NCBI RefSeq assembly: GCF_012427845.1
Contig: NZ_CP038498.1
Location: 3,286,001-3,350,000 of the forward strand
Direction: 5' to 3'
DNA from: Pectobacterium punjabense
GTDB taxonomy: Bacteria; Pseudomonadota; Gammaproteobacteria; Enterobacterales; Enterobacteriaceae
Length of the DNA: 64,000 bases
Shown: positions 29,935-38,321 of the stretch, in pieces
Layout of the letters: each line of letters opens with the position of its first letter
Position numbering within the stretch: the first letter of the stretch is position 1
Notes under the pieces: model-generated
Databases searched by the model: none
Seen by the model: the letters and a program-made list of their open reading frames with translations, nothing else
Told to the model about the DNA's origin: nothing
Translations under genes and position numbers: made by a program

Positions 29935-30117
29935 ACCACCGCCCCAATTCTTACTCACTTCCCTCTCCGTACTCGTTCCTAAGATCCTATCCTTGCACTG
30001 AACGTGCGGAAACCCGTTCGTCCATCACCTTTTTCACTGCGGCAGATTGACCTAGGCCACTGCTTGTGCCTAAATAAACAACAGCGAATGTTCGCTTTCA
30101 CAGAGGATTTACTGGTA

Positions 30118-30333
30118 ATGTCCACGCTTACCCACAAACGACGATTATCGATACGCCCACGACGAAGTGGCTCCCGTATCGCTCGTGCTGTTTTGCTCAT
30201 CAGCTTCATTATTCTTTTAGGTCGTTTTGCCTACTCCACTATCACCGCGTTTGCCCATCATCAAGACAAACAGCAGCAACGTGCTGAACAGCTACTGCCT
30301 CCTACCAACGTACTCATTAATCAGAAAGAGTAA
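30118..30333 (+). CDS. yfgG: YfgG family small membrane protein
   Basis: 71 residues from ATG 30118 (MSTLTHKRRLSIRPRRSGSR); upstream AGAGGA supports it. A basic N terminus is followed by one membrane segment, IARAVLLISFIILLGRFAYS, then AFAHHQDKQQQRAEQ. E. coli YfgG has the same plan (TRIVLLISFIFFFGRFIYS) and the same place downstream of ppk-ppx. In E. coli it has been linked to nickel and cobalt tolerance; function here is inferred. Confidence 0.85.
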   Translation: MSTLTHKRRLSIRPRRSGSRIARAVLLISFIILLGRFAYSTITAFAHHQDKQQQRAEQLLPPTNVLINQKE

Positions 30334-30446
30334 CGCTTAGCTAAAGCCGTTTCTTATATTGCCTCGTTAGGCTTTATTGCCTATGTCTCTTCGTGCCCGT
30401 TCTTCACATCAGCACGCGTTGCCCATTCAGCTTATGTCGCACAAAT

Positions 30447-30486
30447 AAAAAAAACGGCAGTGCGAATCTTCGCAGCCACCGTTTTC
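30447..30486 (-). terminator. Terminator after ohr
   Basis: On the minus strand GAAAACGG-TGGCTGCGAAGATTCGCA-CTGCCGTTTT is followed by more T. It has an outer AAAACGG stem and an inner TGCGAA/TTCGCA stem. It lies about 35 bases past the ohr stop. Confidence 0.75.
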
Positions 30487-30519
30487 AACGCTCAATAATA
30501 CCCTCACATCAAACTGGAC

Positions 30520-30945
30520 TTAGACGATAGTCAAAGTCACATCGATGTTACCACGCGTTGCGTTGGAGTAAGGGCAAACGATGTGGGCTTTCTGCACCAG
30601 ATCTTCAGCCACTGCGCGATCCAAACCTGGCAGGGAAATTTTCAGTTCAACTTCAATACCAAACCCTGTAGGGATGGCACCGATACCTACGCTACCGTTT
30701 ACCGTTGTACCAGCCGGTACGGCGATTTTCTCACGTGCACCAACAAACTTCATTGCACCAAGGAAACAGGCAGAATAGCCAGCAGCAAACAACTGCTCTG
30801 GGTTAGTCCCCTCACCGCCTGGGCCGCCCAGTTCACGTGGCGTCGTTAATTTAATATCAACCGCGTTGTCGGAAGATACCGCGCGACCATCACGACCACC
30901 AGTGGCCTGAGCATGAGCAACGTATAAGACTTTTTCAATAGACAT
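30520..30945 (-). CDS. ohr: Organic hydroperoxide resistance protein Ohr
   Basis: 141 residues, OsmC/Ohr fold. The two redox cysteines are Cys60 in [12 protein letters not shown] and Cys124 in [12 protein letters not shown]; Arg18 and Glu50 of the active site are present. Reduces organic and fatty-acid hydroperoxides using lipoylated proteins. It lies downstream of its repressor gene ohrR on the same strand with a 157-base gap that contains a motif shared with the ohrR upstream region. Confidence 0.94.
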   Translation of the reverse strand: MSIEKVLYVAHAQATGGRDGRAVSSDNAVDIKLTTPRELGGPGGEGTNPEQLFAAGYSACFLGAMKFVGAREKIAVPAGTTVNGSVGIGAIPTGFGIEVELKISLPGLDRAVAEDLVQKAHIVCPYSNATRGNIDVTLTIV

Positions 30946-30997
30946 AATGTGACTCCAGATAGTTAAGGAAATAGGGATGCTGCTTCATTTCATTTAC

Positions 30998-31017
30998 ATA
31001 GCAAAAAATTAAATCGC
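30998..31017 (-). promoter_or_regulatory. Candidate OhrR operator upstream of ohr
   Basis: ATAGCAAAAAATTAAATCGC (plus-strand reading) closely matches ATAGCAAACGATTTAATATCGC upstream of ohrR, in the same orientation. It lies 52 bases before ohr. Shared only by these two promoters in this window; assignment to OhrR is inference. Confidence 0.5.
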
Positions 31018-31102
31018 ACACTACTTAATTGATTAAAATAAATGACTTAAAAATATGACACAACCTAACAACTCTTACGATGTGCCTAGAACAAGCGCGT
31101 GT

Positions 31103-31552
31103 TTAAAGGTGTCCGATCAGGCTTTTACGTAGCATCTCAAGATCCTTTTTGATCGTCTGTAACTGTTCGAGATGACATTCCGTCGCACAAAACACACTTT
31201 CAGGAATCGCCCGCGCCTGTTGCTGAAGGGCACGACCCGCTTCGGTTAATCCGATCAGTACCTGACGCTCATCTTCCGTCCCTCGGTTACGTACCACGAG
31301 CCCTGCACTTTGTAAGCGCTTGAGCAATGGCGTTAGCGTAGCCGAATCCAAATACAGCCGCTCGCCCAACTCAGATACCGTCAATCCATCACGTTCCCAC
31401 AAAACCAACATCACCAGATATTGGGGGTAGGTCAGGTTTAGTTCAGACAGTAAACGACGATACAGCTTATTCATTGCCAGATTGGCAGAATACAGTGCGA
31501 AGCATAGCTGTCCATCCAGTTTATAAGCGTTATCGTTCATCGTCTCTGCCAT
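31103..31552 (-). CDS. ohrR: MarR-family organic peroxide sensor and repressor OhrR
   Basis: 149 residues from ATG 31552 ([20 protein letters not shown]); ATG 31540 is equally possible, and a longer TTG frame from 31594 is unlikely. The peroxide-sensing cysteine is in [18 protein letters not shown]. The winged helix covers about residues 45-110 ([35 protein letters not shown]). Represses ohr until the cysteine is oxidised by organic peroxide. A motif shared with ohr lies upstream, suggesting autoregulation. Confidence 0.9.
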   Translation of the reverse strand: MAETMNDNAYKLDGQLCFALYSANLAMNKLYRRLLSELNLTYPQYLVMLVLWERDGLTVSELGERLYLDSATLTPLLKRLQSAGLVVRNRGTEDERQVLIGLTEAGRALQQQARAIPESVFCATECHLEQLQTIKKDLEMLRKSLIGHL

Positions 31553-31600
31553 CGGTATCTGTTGCGTTTCTGGTATTGACTCTACATCGCCCAAAACTAA

Positions 31601-31622
31601 ATAGCAAACGATTTAATATCGC
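31601..31622 (-). promoter_or_regulatory. Candidate OhrR operator upstream of ohrR
   Basis: ATAGCAAACGATTTAATATCGC contains the palindrome CGATTTAATATCG and resembles the site upstream of ohr. About 50 bases before ohrR. Inference from position and similarity. Confidence 0.5.
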
Positions 31623-31771
31623 GTTAAATAAAAAACATCCTGAAAAACACGTTTGCCCAGTATTAGCTCGTTTTTCAGACTGCGATTCGCCAGTAATCCT
31701 ATTCTTAATCTACTGATTTTGCGCTACGTTTAATAAAACATGGATAAAAAACAGACCGAGCATAAAACATT

Positions 31772-33250
31772 ATGTCGAGTGTAAAAAAACTTACCGACCT
31801 CCGGCGTCGCATCTCCCTTCTGCTATTAGAAAATAAAGAGCTGGTTGAAGACATCATCAATCGGCAATCCCCTATCACAGAACATGACGAAACCACGTTA
31901 AGCGACAAAACGGTAGTAAGTAACAAAATCAAGCTACGTGAAAAAAGTCTTCTGCTCGATCAAACCGCAGAAATTAGCGAACTGATCGTCGATCTCCATG
32001 CTGCTGACCTGGCCGATTTGCTGGAATCGTTACCACAGGATGAACGCCTGGCGCTCTGGCGGCTTATCCCCATAGCGAAACGCGGCCACGTTTTAATTGA
32101 GGCCTCAGACAGTATTTCCGACGATCTGATCGGTGATATGCAGGATAAGGAAATTCTAAGGGCAGTTCGGGTACTGGATGTGGATGAACAGGCGCAATTA
32201 TCTCGCCTTGTCCCCCGCCATTTGCTGGGTCGAATACTCACCTCACTTGAGCCGAAGCAGCGTGCGCAGCTACGGGCTGCCATCAACTATGATGAAGACT
32301 GCCTCGGCCACATGATGGATTTCAAACTCATCACCATACGCGCCGACGTCACGCTCGCAGCCGTACAACGCTATCTGCGCTACCGCAAAACCATTCCTGA
32401 ATCTACCGATAAGCTGTTCGTGACCGATCGCAAAAACACGCTGATCGGTGAGCTATCGCTGGCGAGTATCCTGCTCCATTCGCCTCATGCTTTGGTGACT
32501 GACGTGATGGATGCTCAGCCGCTGAGATTTCAGCCCGAAGATAAAGTCGAAGAGGCCGCTGGCGCTTTTGAGCGTTATAACTTAATTTCTAGCGCCGTCG
32601 TGGACAGCAAAGGCAAGCTAATGGGACGCCTGACGATTGAAGATATCGTCGATGTCGTAAACCGGGAAAGTGATAGTAACCTGCGGCGTTCTGGGGGGTT
32701 AACACCTTCTGAAGATGTCTACGCGCCCGTCTATAAGTCGTTCCGCAATCGCTGGGCATGGCTGGCTATCAACCTTTGCACGGCGCTCATTGCCTCGCGG
32801 GTCATTGGTCTATTTGAGCACACATTATCGCATCTGGTGGCGCTAGCGACACTCATGCCGATTGTTGCCGGCATCGGCGGAAATACCGGTAACCAGACAA
32901 TCACCATGATTGTACGCGCACTGGCGTTGCATCAGCTTGAGCACGGTAAAAAATCGTATTTACTGCTCAAAGAATTAGGCGTTGCGCTGGTAAACGGGGT
33001 GATATGGGGCACGATCATGGGCGTAGTGACCTTCCTGCTCTATGGCAGCCCTGCTATGGGTGGCGTGATGATGCTGGCAATCCTGCTGAATTTACTGCTC
33101 GCCGCGCTGATGGGTGTCGCGATTCCGCTGGTTATGATGAAACTTGGACGCGACCCGGCCATCGGTTCCAGCGTGATGATTACGGCAATCACCGACACTG
33201 GCGGCTTCTTTATCTTCCTTGGATTAGCAACGCTGTTTCTGCTGCCTTGA
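31772..33250 (+). CDS. mgtE: Magnesium transporter MgtE
   Basis: 492 residues. An N-terminal MgtE helical domain (about 40-170, LHAADLADLLESLPQDERL) is followed by two CBS domains (about 175-310, MMDFKLITIRADVTL and VTDVMDAQPLRFQPED) and a C-terminal five-helix membrane domain with the pore motif LMPIVAGIGGNTGNQT. The CBS pair senses cytoplasmic magnesium and gates the channel. Monocistronic. The upstream 177 bases are too short for a known magnesium riboswitch and I see none. Confidence 0.92.
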   Translation: MSSVKKLTDLRRRISLLLLENKELVEDIINRQSPITEHDETTLSDKTVVSNKIKLREKSLLLDQTAEISELIVDLHAADLADLLESLPQDERLALWRLIPIAKRGHVLIEASDSISDDLIGDMQDKEILRAVRVLDVDEQAQLSRLVPRHLLGRILTSLEPKQRAQLRAAINYDEDCLGHMMDFKLITIRADVTLAAVQRYLRYRKTIPESTDKLFVTDRKNTLIGELSLASILLHSPHALVTDVMDAQPLRFQPEDKVEEAAGAFERYNLISSAVVDSKGKLMGRLTIEDIVDVVNRESDSNLRRSGGLTPSEDVYAPVYKSFRNRWAWLAINLCTALIASRVIGLFEHTLSHLVALATLMPIVAGIGGNTGNQTITMIVRALALHQLEHGKKSYLLLKELGVALVNGVIWGTIMGVVTFLLYGSPAMGGVMMLAILLNLLLAALMGVAIPLVMMKLGRDPAIGSSVMITAITDTGGFFIFLGLATLFLLP

Positions 33251-33364
33251 TAAAAGACAAAAAGCAACATTAATGATTTATTTTTAATCATATAAGTTGT
33301 TATTTAATACAAATAAGTTAATGTATCTATAGAATAAAAACTGAGCAAAATGGCGGGATGCCAA

Positions 33365-33547
33365 ATGAAATACTCTGAATTCAGGCGCTGGCTTCTACAA
33401 CAAGGAGCAGAATTGACTAAAGCATCAGGAGGTGGGAGCCACCTTAAAGTTAAATTAAACGGAAAGGCATCCGTTCTGCCTTTTCATGGCGCAAAAGAAA
33501 TACCTGAGCCTCTTCGTAAGAAAATCATGAAAGATTTGGGATTATGA
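33365..33547 (+). CDS. hicA: HicA family mRNA interferase toxin
   Basis: 60 residues from ATG 33365 (MKYSEFRRWLLQQGAELTKA). It has the double-stranded RNA-binding-like fold signature GGGSHLKVKLNGK with the catalytic His26, then LPFHGAKEIPEPLRKKIMKD. It should cleave mRNA during stress unless bound by HicB. The antitoxin gene hicB starts 162 bases downstream, unusually far for this pair. Confidence 0.9.
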   Translation: MKYSEFRRWLLQQGAELTKASGGGSHLKVKLNGKASVLPFHGAKEIPEPLRKKIMKDLGL

Positions 33548-33709
33548 TACTTAAGGCTTACCAGCCAATTTAGCTATCTCATAGACCAAAATTTCTGTAA
33601 ATTCAGCGAATTGGTTAGAAGAACCACTAATCTGATTACGTCGACCACTATAATCTATGTCAGTGTGATTCTCGTTACATAGGGGGAAACCCCATTTAGA
33701 GGTAAAAGT

Positions 33710-34147
33710 ATGTTCAACTATCCCGTAAAACTGGAACTCGACGAAGCGACCGGACAATACGTGGTTTCCTGCCGCGATTTGCCATTAATGAATTCAGTTG
33801 GTGACTCCGTTGACTCAGCCCTTCTGGAATCTGTTGACGGAATTGTTACCGCCATAGCCATCGAAATTGAAGAACGCCGCCCTGTTCCTTACGCTAGCGC
33901 GCCAATAGCAGGAGAGCACGTTGTCACGATCCCAGTATTAGTGACGATGAAGGCTGCATTACATAATGCAATGATTGAAACAGGAACGCGTAAAGCTGAA
34001 CTTGCCAGACGGTTAGGCCAAAAAGGTCCGCAAATTGATCGCCTTTTGGACGTTGAACATTCATCAAAAGTCGAAACGATAGAGTTAGCTCTGCGCCAGC
34101 TTAACCGTGACGTTAATGTTTCTATTTCCACACAAGCTCGACAATAA
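33710..34147 (+). CDS. hicB: HicB family antitoxin with C-terminal helix-turn-helix
   Basis: 145 residues; ATG 33710 has TAGAGG upstream. The N-terminal partial RNase H-like HicB domain (YPVKLELDEATGQYVVSCRD, then DSVDSALLESVDGIV) binds HicA. The C-terminal XRE-type DNA-binding part (TRKAELARRLGQKGPQIDRL, HSSKVETIELALRQL) should bind its own promoter. The order toxin then antitoxin is normal for hic. The long leader suggests that hicB has its own promoter. Confidence 0.9.
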   Translation: MFNYPVKLELDEATGQYVVSCRDLPLMNSVGDSVDSALLESVDGIVTAIAIEIEERRPVPYASAPIAGEHVVTIPVLVTMKAALHNAMIETGTRKAELARRLGQKGPQIDRLLDVEHSSKVETIELALRQLNRDVNVSISTQARQ

Positions 34148-34152
34148 ACTGA

Positions 34153-34176
34153 AAAGGTGAGGTTCCCCTCACCTTT
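34153..34176. terminator. Bidirectional terminator between hicB and galK
   Basis: AAAGGTGAGG-TTCC-CCTCACCTTT, a perfect 10-bp stem between two convergent genes. T-rich flanks are short. Confidence 0.75.
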
Positions 34177-34188
34177 CCCAGCCTGAAC

Positions 34189-35352
34189 TTAACTCAAACG
34201 ACCCGCACCGTCGGATGCCTGGCACAGATAGATTGACGGCTGCAGCCCGGTGCGCGCCGGATATTCACGTTCGATCACCTGTTTGACTTCATCCGTCAGC
34301 GCCGAAGGGATAAGGGCAACAATACAGCCACCGAAACCGCCACCGGTCATGCGTACGCCGCCCCGCTCACCGACATAATCCTGAATCAACGTGACCAACG
34401 TATCGATCGGCGGTACGGTAATTTCAAAATCGTCACGCATTGAGACATGTGATTCTGCCATCAGTGTAAACAAGCGGTGAGCATCCTGACGCGCCAGCGC
34501 ATCGGCGGCTTCCAACGTGCGGCGATTCTCGGTAATGACGTGCCGCGCGCGACGTACCGCCACCGGGTCCAGCCCCTCGATTCCCGACTCAAACTGTGAC
34601 AGAGATACATCACGCAGCGCTTTAACGTTAAAGTGACGCGCTGCCGCTTCACACTGCTGGCGGCGCGTGTTGTATTCACTGTCCACCAGCCCACGGCGCA
34701 CATTGGAATTCACGATCAGCACATCGACACCGTCGAGCATACGCACAGAGCGCCCTTCCAGAGAGCGGCAGTCGATCAACATCGCCTGACCTACACGCCC
34801 CTGAGCGGAAATGAACTGATCCATAATACCGCAGCTACAGCCGACAAAATGGTTTTCCGCCTGCTGACCGTTTAACGCCACATCCAACTGGCTGATATCC
34901 AGATTATTCAATTCCTTGAACGTCTGCCCGATTACCACTTCCAGCGAAGCCGAAGAACTCAGCCCGGCACCGGAAGGCACATTCCCAGAGACCACCATAT
35001 CCATGCCGCTAAGCGGCAGGCCACGCGCCAGCAAAAACTTCACCGTTCCGCGAATATAGTTGGCCCAAAGATATTCCGGGTGAGGCACTATTTCTTTAGC
35101 AAGATCAAATTCATCCTGCTGATTGTCATAGTCCACCGCCACCACCCGCACGATGCCATCCTGACGTACCGCCGCGCTGACAACCGTCTGGTAATCGATA
35201 GCGCAAGGCAAAACAAAACCGTCGTTATAATCGGTATGCTCACCAATCAGGTTAACCCGGCCAGGTGCCTGAATAGCAGCGTGCGGCGCATAGCCAAATA
35301 ATCGGACAAAAACAGACTCAGTTAACTGACGTAGAGAATCAATACGGCTCAT
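34189..35352 (-). CDS. galK: Galactokinase
   Basis: 387 residues. GHMP kinase: [20 protein letters not shown] near residue 35 (galactose binding), [17 protein letters not shown] (phosphate loop, near 125) and the C-terminal [13 protein letters not shown]. Phosphorylates galactose at C1. It follows galT with a 9-base gap. galE and galM are not adjacent, unlike in E. coli. It completes use of galactose released by GanB. Confidence 0.96.
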   Translation of the reverse strand: MSRIDSLRQLTESVFVRLFGYAPHAAIQAPGRVNLIGEHTDYNDGFVLPCAIDYQTVVSAAVRQDGIVRVVAVDYDNQQDEFDLAKEIVPHPEYLWANYIRGTVKFLLARGLPLSGMDMVVSGNVPSGAGLSSSASLEVVIGQTFKELNNLDISQLDVALNGQQAENHFVGCSCGIMDQFISAQGRVGQAMLIDCRSLEGRSVRMLDGVDVLIVNSNVRRGLVDSEYNTRRQQCEAAARHFNVKALRDVSLSQFESGIEGLDPVAVRRARHVITENRRTLEAADALARQDAHRLFTLMAESHVSMRDDFEITVPPIDTLVTLIQDYVGERGGVRMTGGGFGGCIVALIPSALTDEVKQVIEREYPARTGLQPSIYLCQASDGAGRLS

Positions 35353-35361
35353 AAAATGACC

Positions 35362-36402
35362 TCAAATTTGCTCACTAAAATGGATATCGCTCACACTGCG
35401 TAAGCGTTCAGCGGCCTGTTCTGCCGTCAGATCACGCTGTGCTTCAGCCAGCATTTCATAGCCAACCATAAATTTTCGCACGCTGGCGGAACGTAATAAC
35501 GGGGGATAAAAATGGGCATGCAGTTGCCAGTGCTGGATGTCGTTACCCTTAAACGGTGCGCCATGCCACCCCATCGAATAGGGGAATGAACACTGAAACA
35601 GATTGTCGTAACGGCTGGTCAGTTTTTTCAGTATCAATGCCAAATCGTCACGCTGAATGTCATTGAGCTGTGGCAATCGCTGCACGGCAAACTTGGGCAG
35701 TACCAGCGTTTCAAACGGCCACGACGCCCAGTAAGGGACAACGGCTAACCAGTGCTCGGTTTCCACCACAATGCGTGAACCGTCAGACTGCTCTCGCTGA
35801 ACGTAGTCCAGTAATAATGGCGAGCCATGGCGAGTAAAATAGTCATGCTGCTGTTCATCCTCACGCAGCACTTCGTTGGGTAAAAAATCATTAGCCCAAA
35901 CTTGCCCGTGTGGGTGCGGATTAGAACACCCCATCATCGTGCCTTTGTTCTCAAACACCTGCACCCACGGATAGCGCTTGCCCAGTTCCTCGGTTTGATC
36001 GCTCCACGTATCGATCACGGCTTTCAGTGCTGGCAGCGAAAGCTGTGGCAGGCTTTTACTGTGATCGGGAGAAAAACAGATCACACGGCTTACCCCACGG
36101 GCTTGCTGCACGCGGAACAACTCGTCGTCCCCCGAGGGAGCCTCCGGCGTGTCTTCCATCAGTGCCGAAAAGTCATTGGTAAAAACAAAGGTGCTCTGGT
36201 AGTGCGGATTGATATCGCCCGTAATACGTTTATTGCCCGCACACAGATAGCAGGTCGGATCGTAAGGCGGCGGCGTGGCACGGTCGGGTTCATCCTGCTG
36301 GCCTTGCCAAGGGCGCTTGGCACGGTGTGGAGAAACCAAAATCCACTCACCTTTAAGTGGGTTAAAACGACGATGCGGATGTTCAGTTGGCTCAAACTGC
36401 AT
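35362..36402 (-). CDS. galT: Galactose-1-phosphate uridylyltransferase
   Basis: 346 residues, close to E. coli GalT throughout ([20 protein letters not shown] at the start). The HIT-type active site is [11 protein letters not shown] with the nucleophilic histidine near residue 166, and metal-binding CYLCAGN is near 52. Swaps UMP between UDP-glucose and galactose-1-phosphate. First gene of a galTK operon; two GalR-type operators lie upstream. Confidence 0.96.
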   Translation of the reverse strand: MQFEPTEHPHRRFNPLKGEWILVSPHRAKRPWQGQQDEPDRATPPPYDPTCYLCAGNKRITGDINPHYQSTFVFTNDFSALMEDTPEAPSGDDELFRVQQARGVSRVICFSPDHSKSLPQLSLPALKAVIDTWSDQTEELGKRYPWVQVFENKGTMMGCSNPHPHGQVWANDFLPNEVLREDEQQHDYFTRHGSPLLLDYVQREQSDGSRIVVETEHWLAVVPYWASWPFETLVLPKFAVQRLPQLNDIQRDDLALILKKLTSRYDNLFQCSFPYSMGWHGAPFKGNDIQHWQLHAHFYPPLLRSASVRKFMVGYEMLAEAQRDLTAEQAAERLRSVSDIHFSEQI

Positions 36403-36541
36403 AAGCTACTCCTCAATACAAAATACGAATTCAGTACAGCAGTGGTAGCCATCCGCAGCCAATTGTAGGGCGCTAACAGCCAGTCAGCAGTCTGGAAAAA
36501 GCGTTTAAAAAGACAGTAAACCTAACCAGAAAATCCCGTTA

Positions 36542-36557
36542 ATGTAATCAGTTTCAC
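36542..36557. promoter_or_regulatory. Candidate GalR operator (weak) upstream of galT
   Basis: ATGTAATCAGTTTCAC compared with GTGTAANCGNTTACAC differs at the first position, at one central base and at one base of the right half. About 140 bases before galT. Confidence 0.5.
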
Positions 36558-36629
36558 CCTAAGCTATGGATAAAATAGCTGTAATAATGCTGAATACAGA
36601 TAGACTGCTATCGTTTAGCCACCGCATAG

Positions 36630-36645
36630 GTGTAATCGGTTACCC
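36630..36645. promoter_or_regulatory. Candidate GalR operator upstream of galT
   Basis: GTGTAATCGGTTACCC matches GTGTAANCGNTTACAC except for one base near the end. It lies 88 bases from the weaker operator on the galT side. Confidence 0.7.
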
Positions 36646-36867
36646 TAAATTTAAACCTCAGGATGGTATTTTGGAAGAGAGAAATAGTCGATGATTGTTG
36701 ATAGCGATCACATAAGTACGGTCTGGATCAAAAAGGAAAGCAGGTCGGGTAGGTAACATCCCCCAAAAACCTGTACATTTATCAATATAAGTAATCGATT
36801 TTTTCTTTTAACTTGTGCGTTAGGCTGCGGTCCGCCTCACCACGCATTTGACCGTTCAGGAATGCCA

Positions 36868-37878
36868 ATGGCCACAATAAAGGATGTTGCTCGTCTATCA
36901 GGTGTATCAGTCGCTACGGTTTCGCGCGTCATCAATAATTCGCCCAAAGCCAGTACGGCCTCAAGGGAAGCCGTACACAAGGCGATGGCGGAGCTGCAAT
37001 ACCACCCGAATGCCAATGCCAGAGCGCTTGCACACCAAAGTGCAGAGACAATGGGGCTGGTCGTTGCGGATGTGTCCGATCCCTTTTTCGGGACAATGGT
37101 CAAATCTGTCGAACAAATAGCACAGGCAACCGGCAACTTCCTGCTAATTGGGAACGGCTACCACAATGCCGAACAGGAAAAGAAAGCCATTGAACAGCTG
37201 ATTCGCCACCGCTGTGCAGGGCTGATCGTGCATGCAAAAATGCTTTCAGATGAGGAACTGGCGGCGCTGATGAGCCATATTCCTGATATGGTGCTCATTA
37301 ACCGCACCTTACCAGGTTATGAACACCGCTGCGTTGCGCTCGACGATCGCTATGGTTCTTGGCTGGCAACACGCCATTTGATTCAGGAAGGCCATCAGAA
37401 GATCGGTTTTCTTTGTTCCAACCACCAAATTTCCGACTCCACCGACCGCCTACAAGGCTATATGGATGCACTGCAAGAGCACGGCATCGCACGGGATGAG
37501 CGCCTCATTGCCCGCGCCTCACCGGACGAAGTGGGCGGCGAGTCAGCCATGACGGAACTATTAAGTCGTGGTGGTAATATGACAGCGGTGGTGTGCTACA
37601 ACGACTCCATGGCAGCTGGCGCCCTTTCCGTCCTGAGTGATAACAGCATCAGTGTACCGCAGGATATGTCGGTGGTCGGGTTTGATGACGTATTGATCGC
37701 TCGTTACCTCCGCCCTCGCCTGACCACCGTGCACTATCCGGTTTCCGCCATGGCCATTCAGGCGGCAGAATTGGCTATCGCGTTATCCCACGGTAAACAG
37801 CTCAGCGAAACGACGAATATGTTTAGCCCGACGCTGGTACGCCGCCATTCTGTTAGCCCCCCAGCCCGTAAGAAGTAA
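36868..37878 (+). CDS. galR: LacI-family galactose/galactan repressor GalR (GanR of the Dickeya gan locus)
   Basis: 336 residues from ATG 36868 (MATIKDVARLSGVSVATVSR), with AGGA upstream; this start is identical to E. coli GalR. DNA-binding domain residues 1-60 (hinge PNANARALAHQS), then a periplasmic-binding-protein-like effector domain. It stays close to E. coli GalR over its whole length (GNFLLIGNGYHN, RHRCAGLIVHAKM, NDSMAAGALSVL). Near-perfect E. coli GalR operators occur at galT, ganL and ganK/ganE, so it probably controls galactose and galactan genes together. Confidence 0.88.
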   Translation: MATIKDVARLSGVSVATVSRVINNSPKASTASREAVHKAMAELQYHPNANARALAHQSAETMGLVVADVSDPFFGTMVKSVEQIAQATGNFLLIGNGYHNAEQEKKAIEQLIRHRCAGLIVHAKMLSDEELAALMSHIPDMVLINRTLPGYEHRCVALDDRYGSWLATRHLIQEGHQKIGFLCSNHQISDSTDRLQGYMDALQEHGIARDERLIARASPDEVGGESAMTELLSRGGNMTAVVCYNDSMAAGALSVLSDNSISVPQDMSVVGFDDVLIARYLRPRLTTVHYPVSAMAIQAAELAIALSHGKQLSETTNMFSPTLVRRHSVSPPARKK

Positions 37879-37887
37879 CCGCTATCG

Positions 37888-37932
37888 CACTGTTTGCCTG
37901 ATGTGGTACTCGTTTACATCAGGCAAACAGTG
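37888..37932 (+). terminator. Long hairpin after galR
   Basis: CACTGTTTGCCTGATGT and ACATCAGGCAAACAGTG form a perfect 17-bp stem with an 11-base loop, 9 bases past the galR stop. No T run follows. It may terminate or protect the galR transcript. Confidence 0.65.
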
Positions 37933-38067
37933 ACATTATTCCCCTTCCGCACTCACACATCTTGTTCTTTATTTCTCTTACGCAGACGCCTTTCACTCTT
38001 TTCCAGAAACATTTCCGATTCTGACATAAAAAAATTTTATGCTGCATTTGAGGCTAAAAAACAAAAC

Positions 38068-38083
38068 GTGTAACCAGTTACAC
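38068..38083. promoter_or_regulatory. GalR operator upstream of ganL
   Basis: GTGTAACCAGTTACAC is a perfect outer palindrome matching GTGTAANCGNTTACAC with one central change. About 240 bases before ganL. Confidence 0.75.
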
Positions 38084-38188
38084 CTAATTACACAGCAAAT
38101 AACATCATCTATAACCTGATAAATCGCCTAAAGTCAGCCTGTGCCATCGTTAAATCAGTGTAAATTTTGGTGTAACTATTTTGTATTT

Positions 38189-38204
38189 TGTGAGAACAAT
38201 CATG
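38189..38204. promoter_or_regulatory. Possible CRP site upstream of ganL
   Basis: TGTGA-GAACAA-TCATG: the left half is perfect and the right half has two changes from TCACA. About 120 bases before ganL. Confidence 0.45.
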
Positions 38205-38321
38205 TCACGCGTTATTTTATTCCCCCATAATCCTTCGCCATGAGTGGAAACGTTTTACCTCCGTTCACGTCATGTTATTTGGAACATCCACATCCTTACC
38301 CGAATAAGCGAAAGGTATATT

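Larger units (their letters stand above)
36403..36867. other. Divergent control region between galT and galR
   Basis: 465 bases. It contains two GalR-like operators, 88 bases apart, and AT-rich promoter DNA (36760-36815). The spacing invites comparison with the looped E. coli gal operators. Confidence 0.7.
37879..38321. other. galR-ganL intergenic region
   Basis: 443 bases. It contains a 17-bp perfect hairpin after galR, a near-perfect GalR operator, a possible CRP site and further GTGTAA half-sites at 38158 and 38170. Otherwise AT-rich promoter DNA. Confidence 0.7.

Noticed and set aside
33551..33757. 68-codon antisense frame in the hicA-hicB spacer as a gene
   Set aside because: Its start lies inside hicB and there is no clear ribosome-binding site. 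Kept only as an observation on the unusual spacer.
38005..38035. KdgR box upstream of ganL
   Set aside because: AGAAACATTTCC matches only part of the KdgR palindrome; GalR-type operators explain control better.
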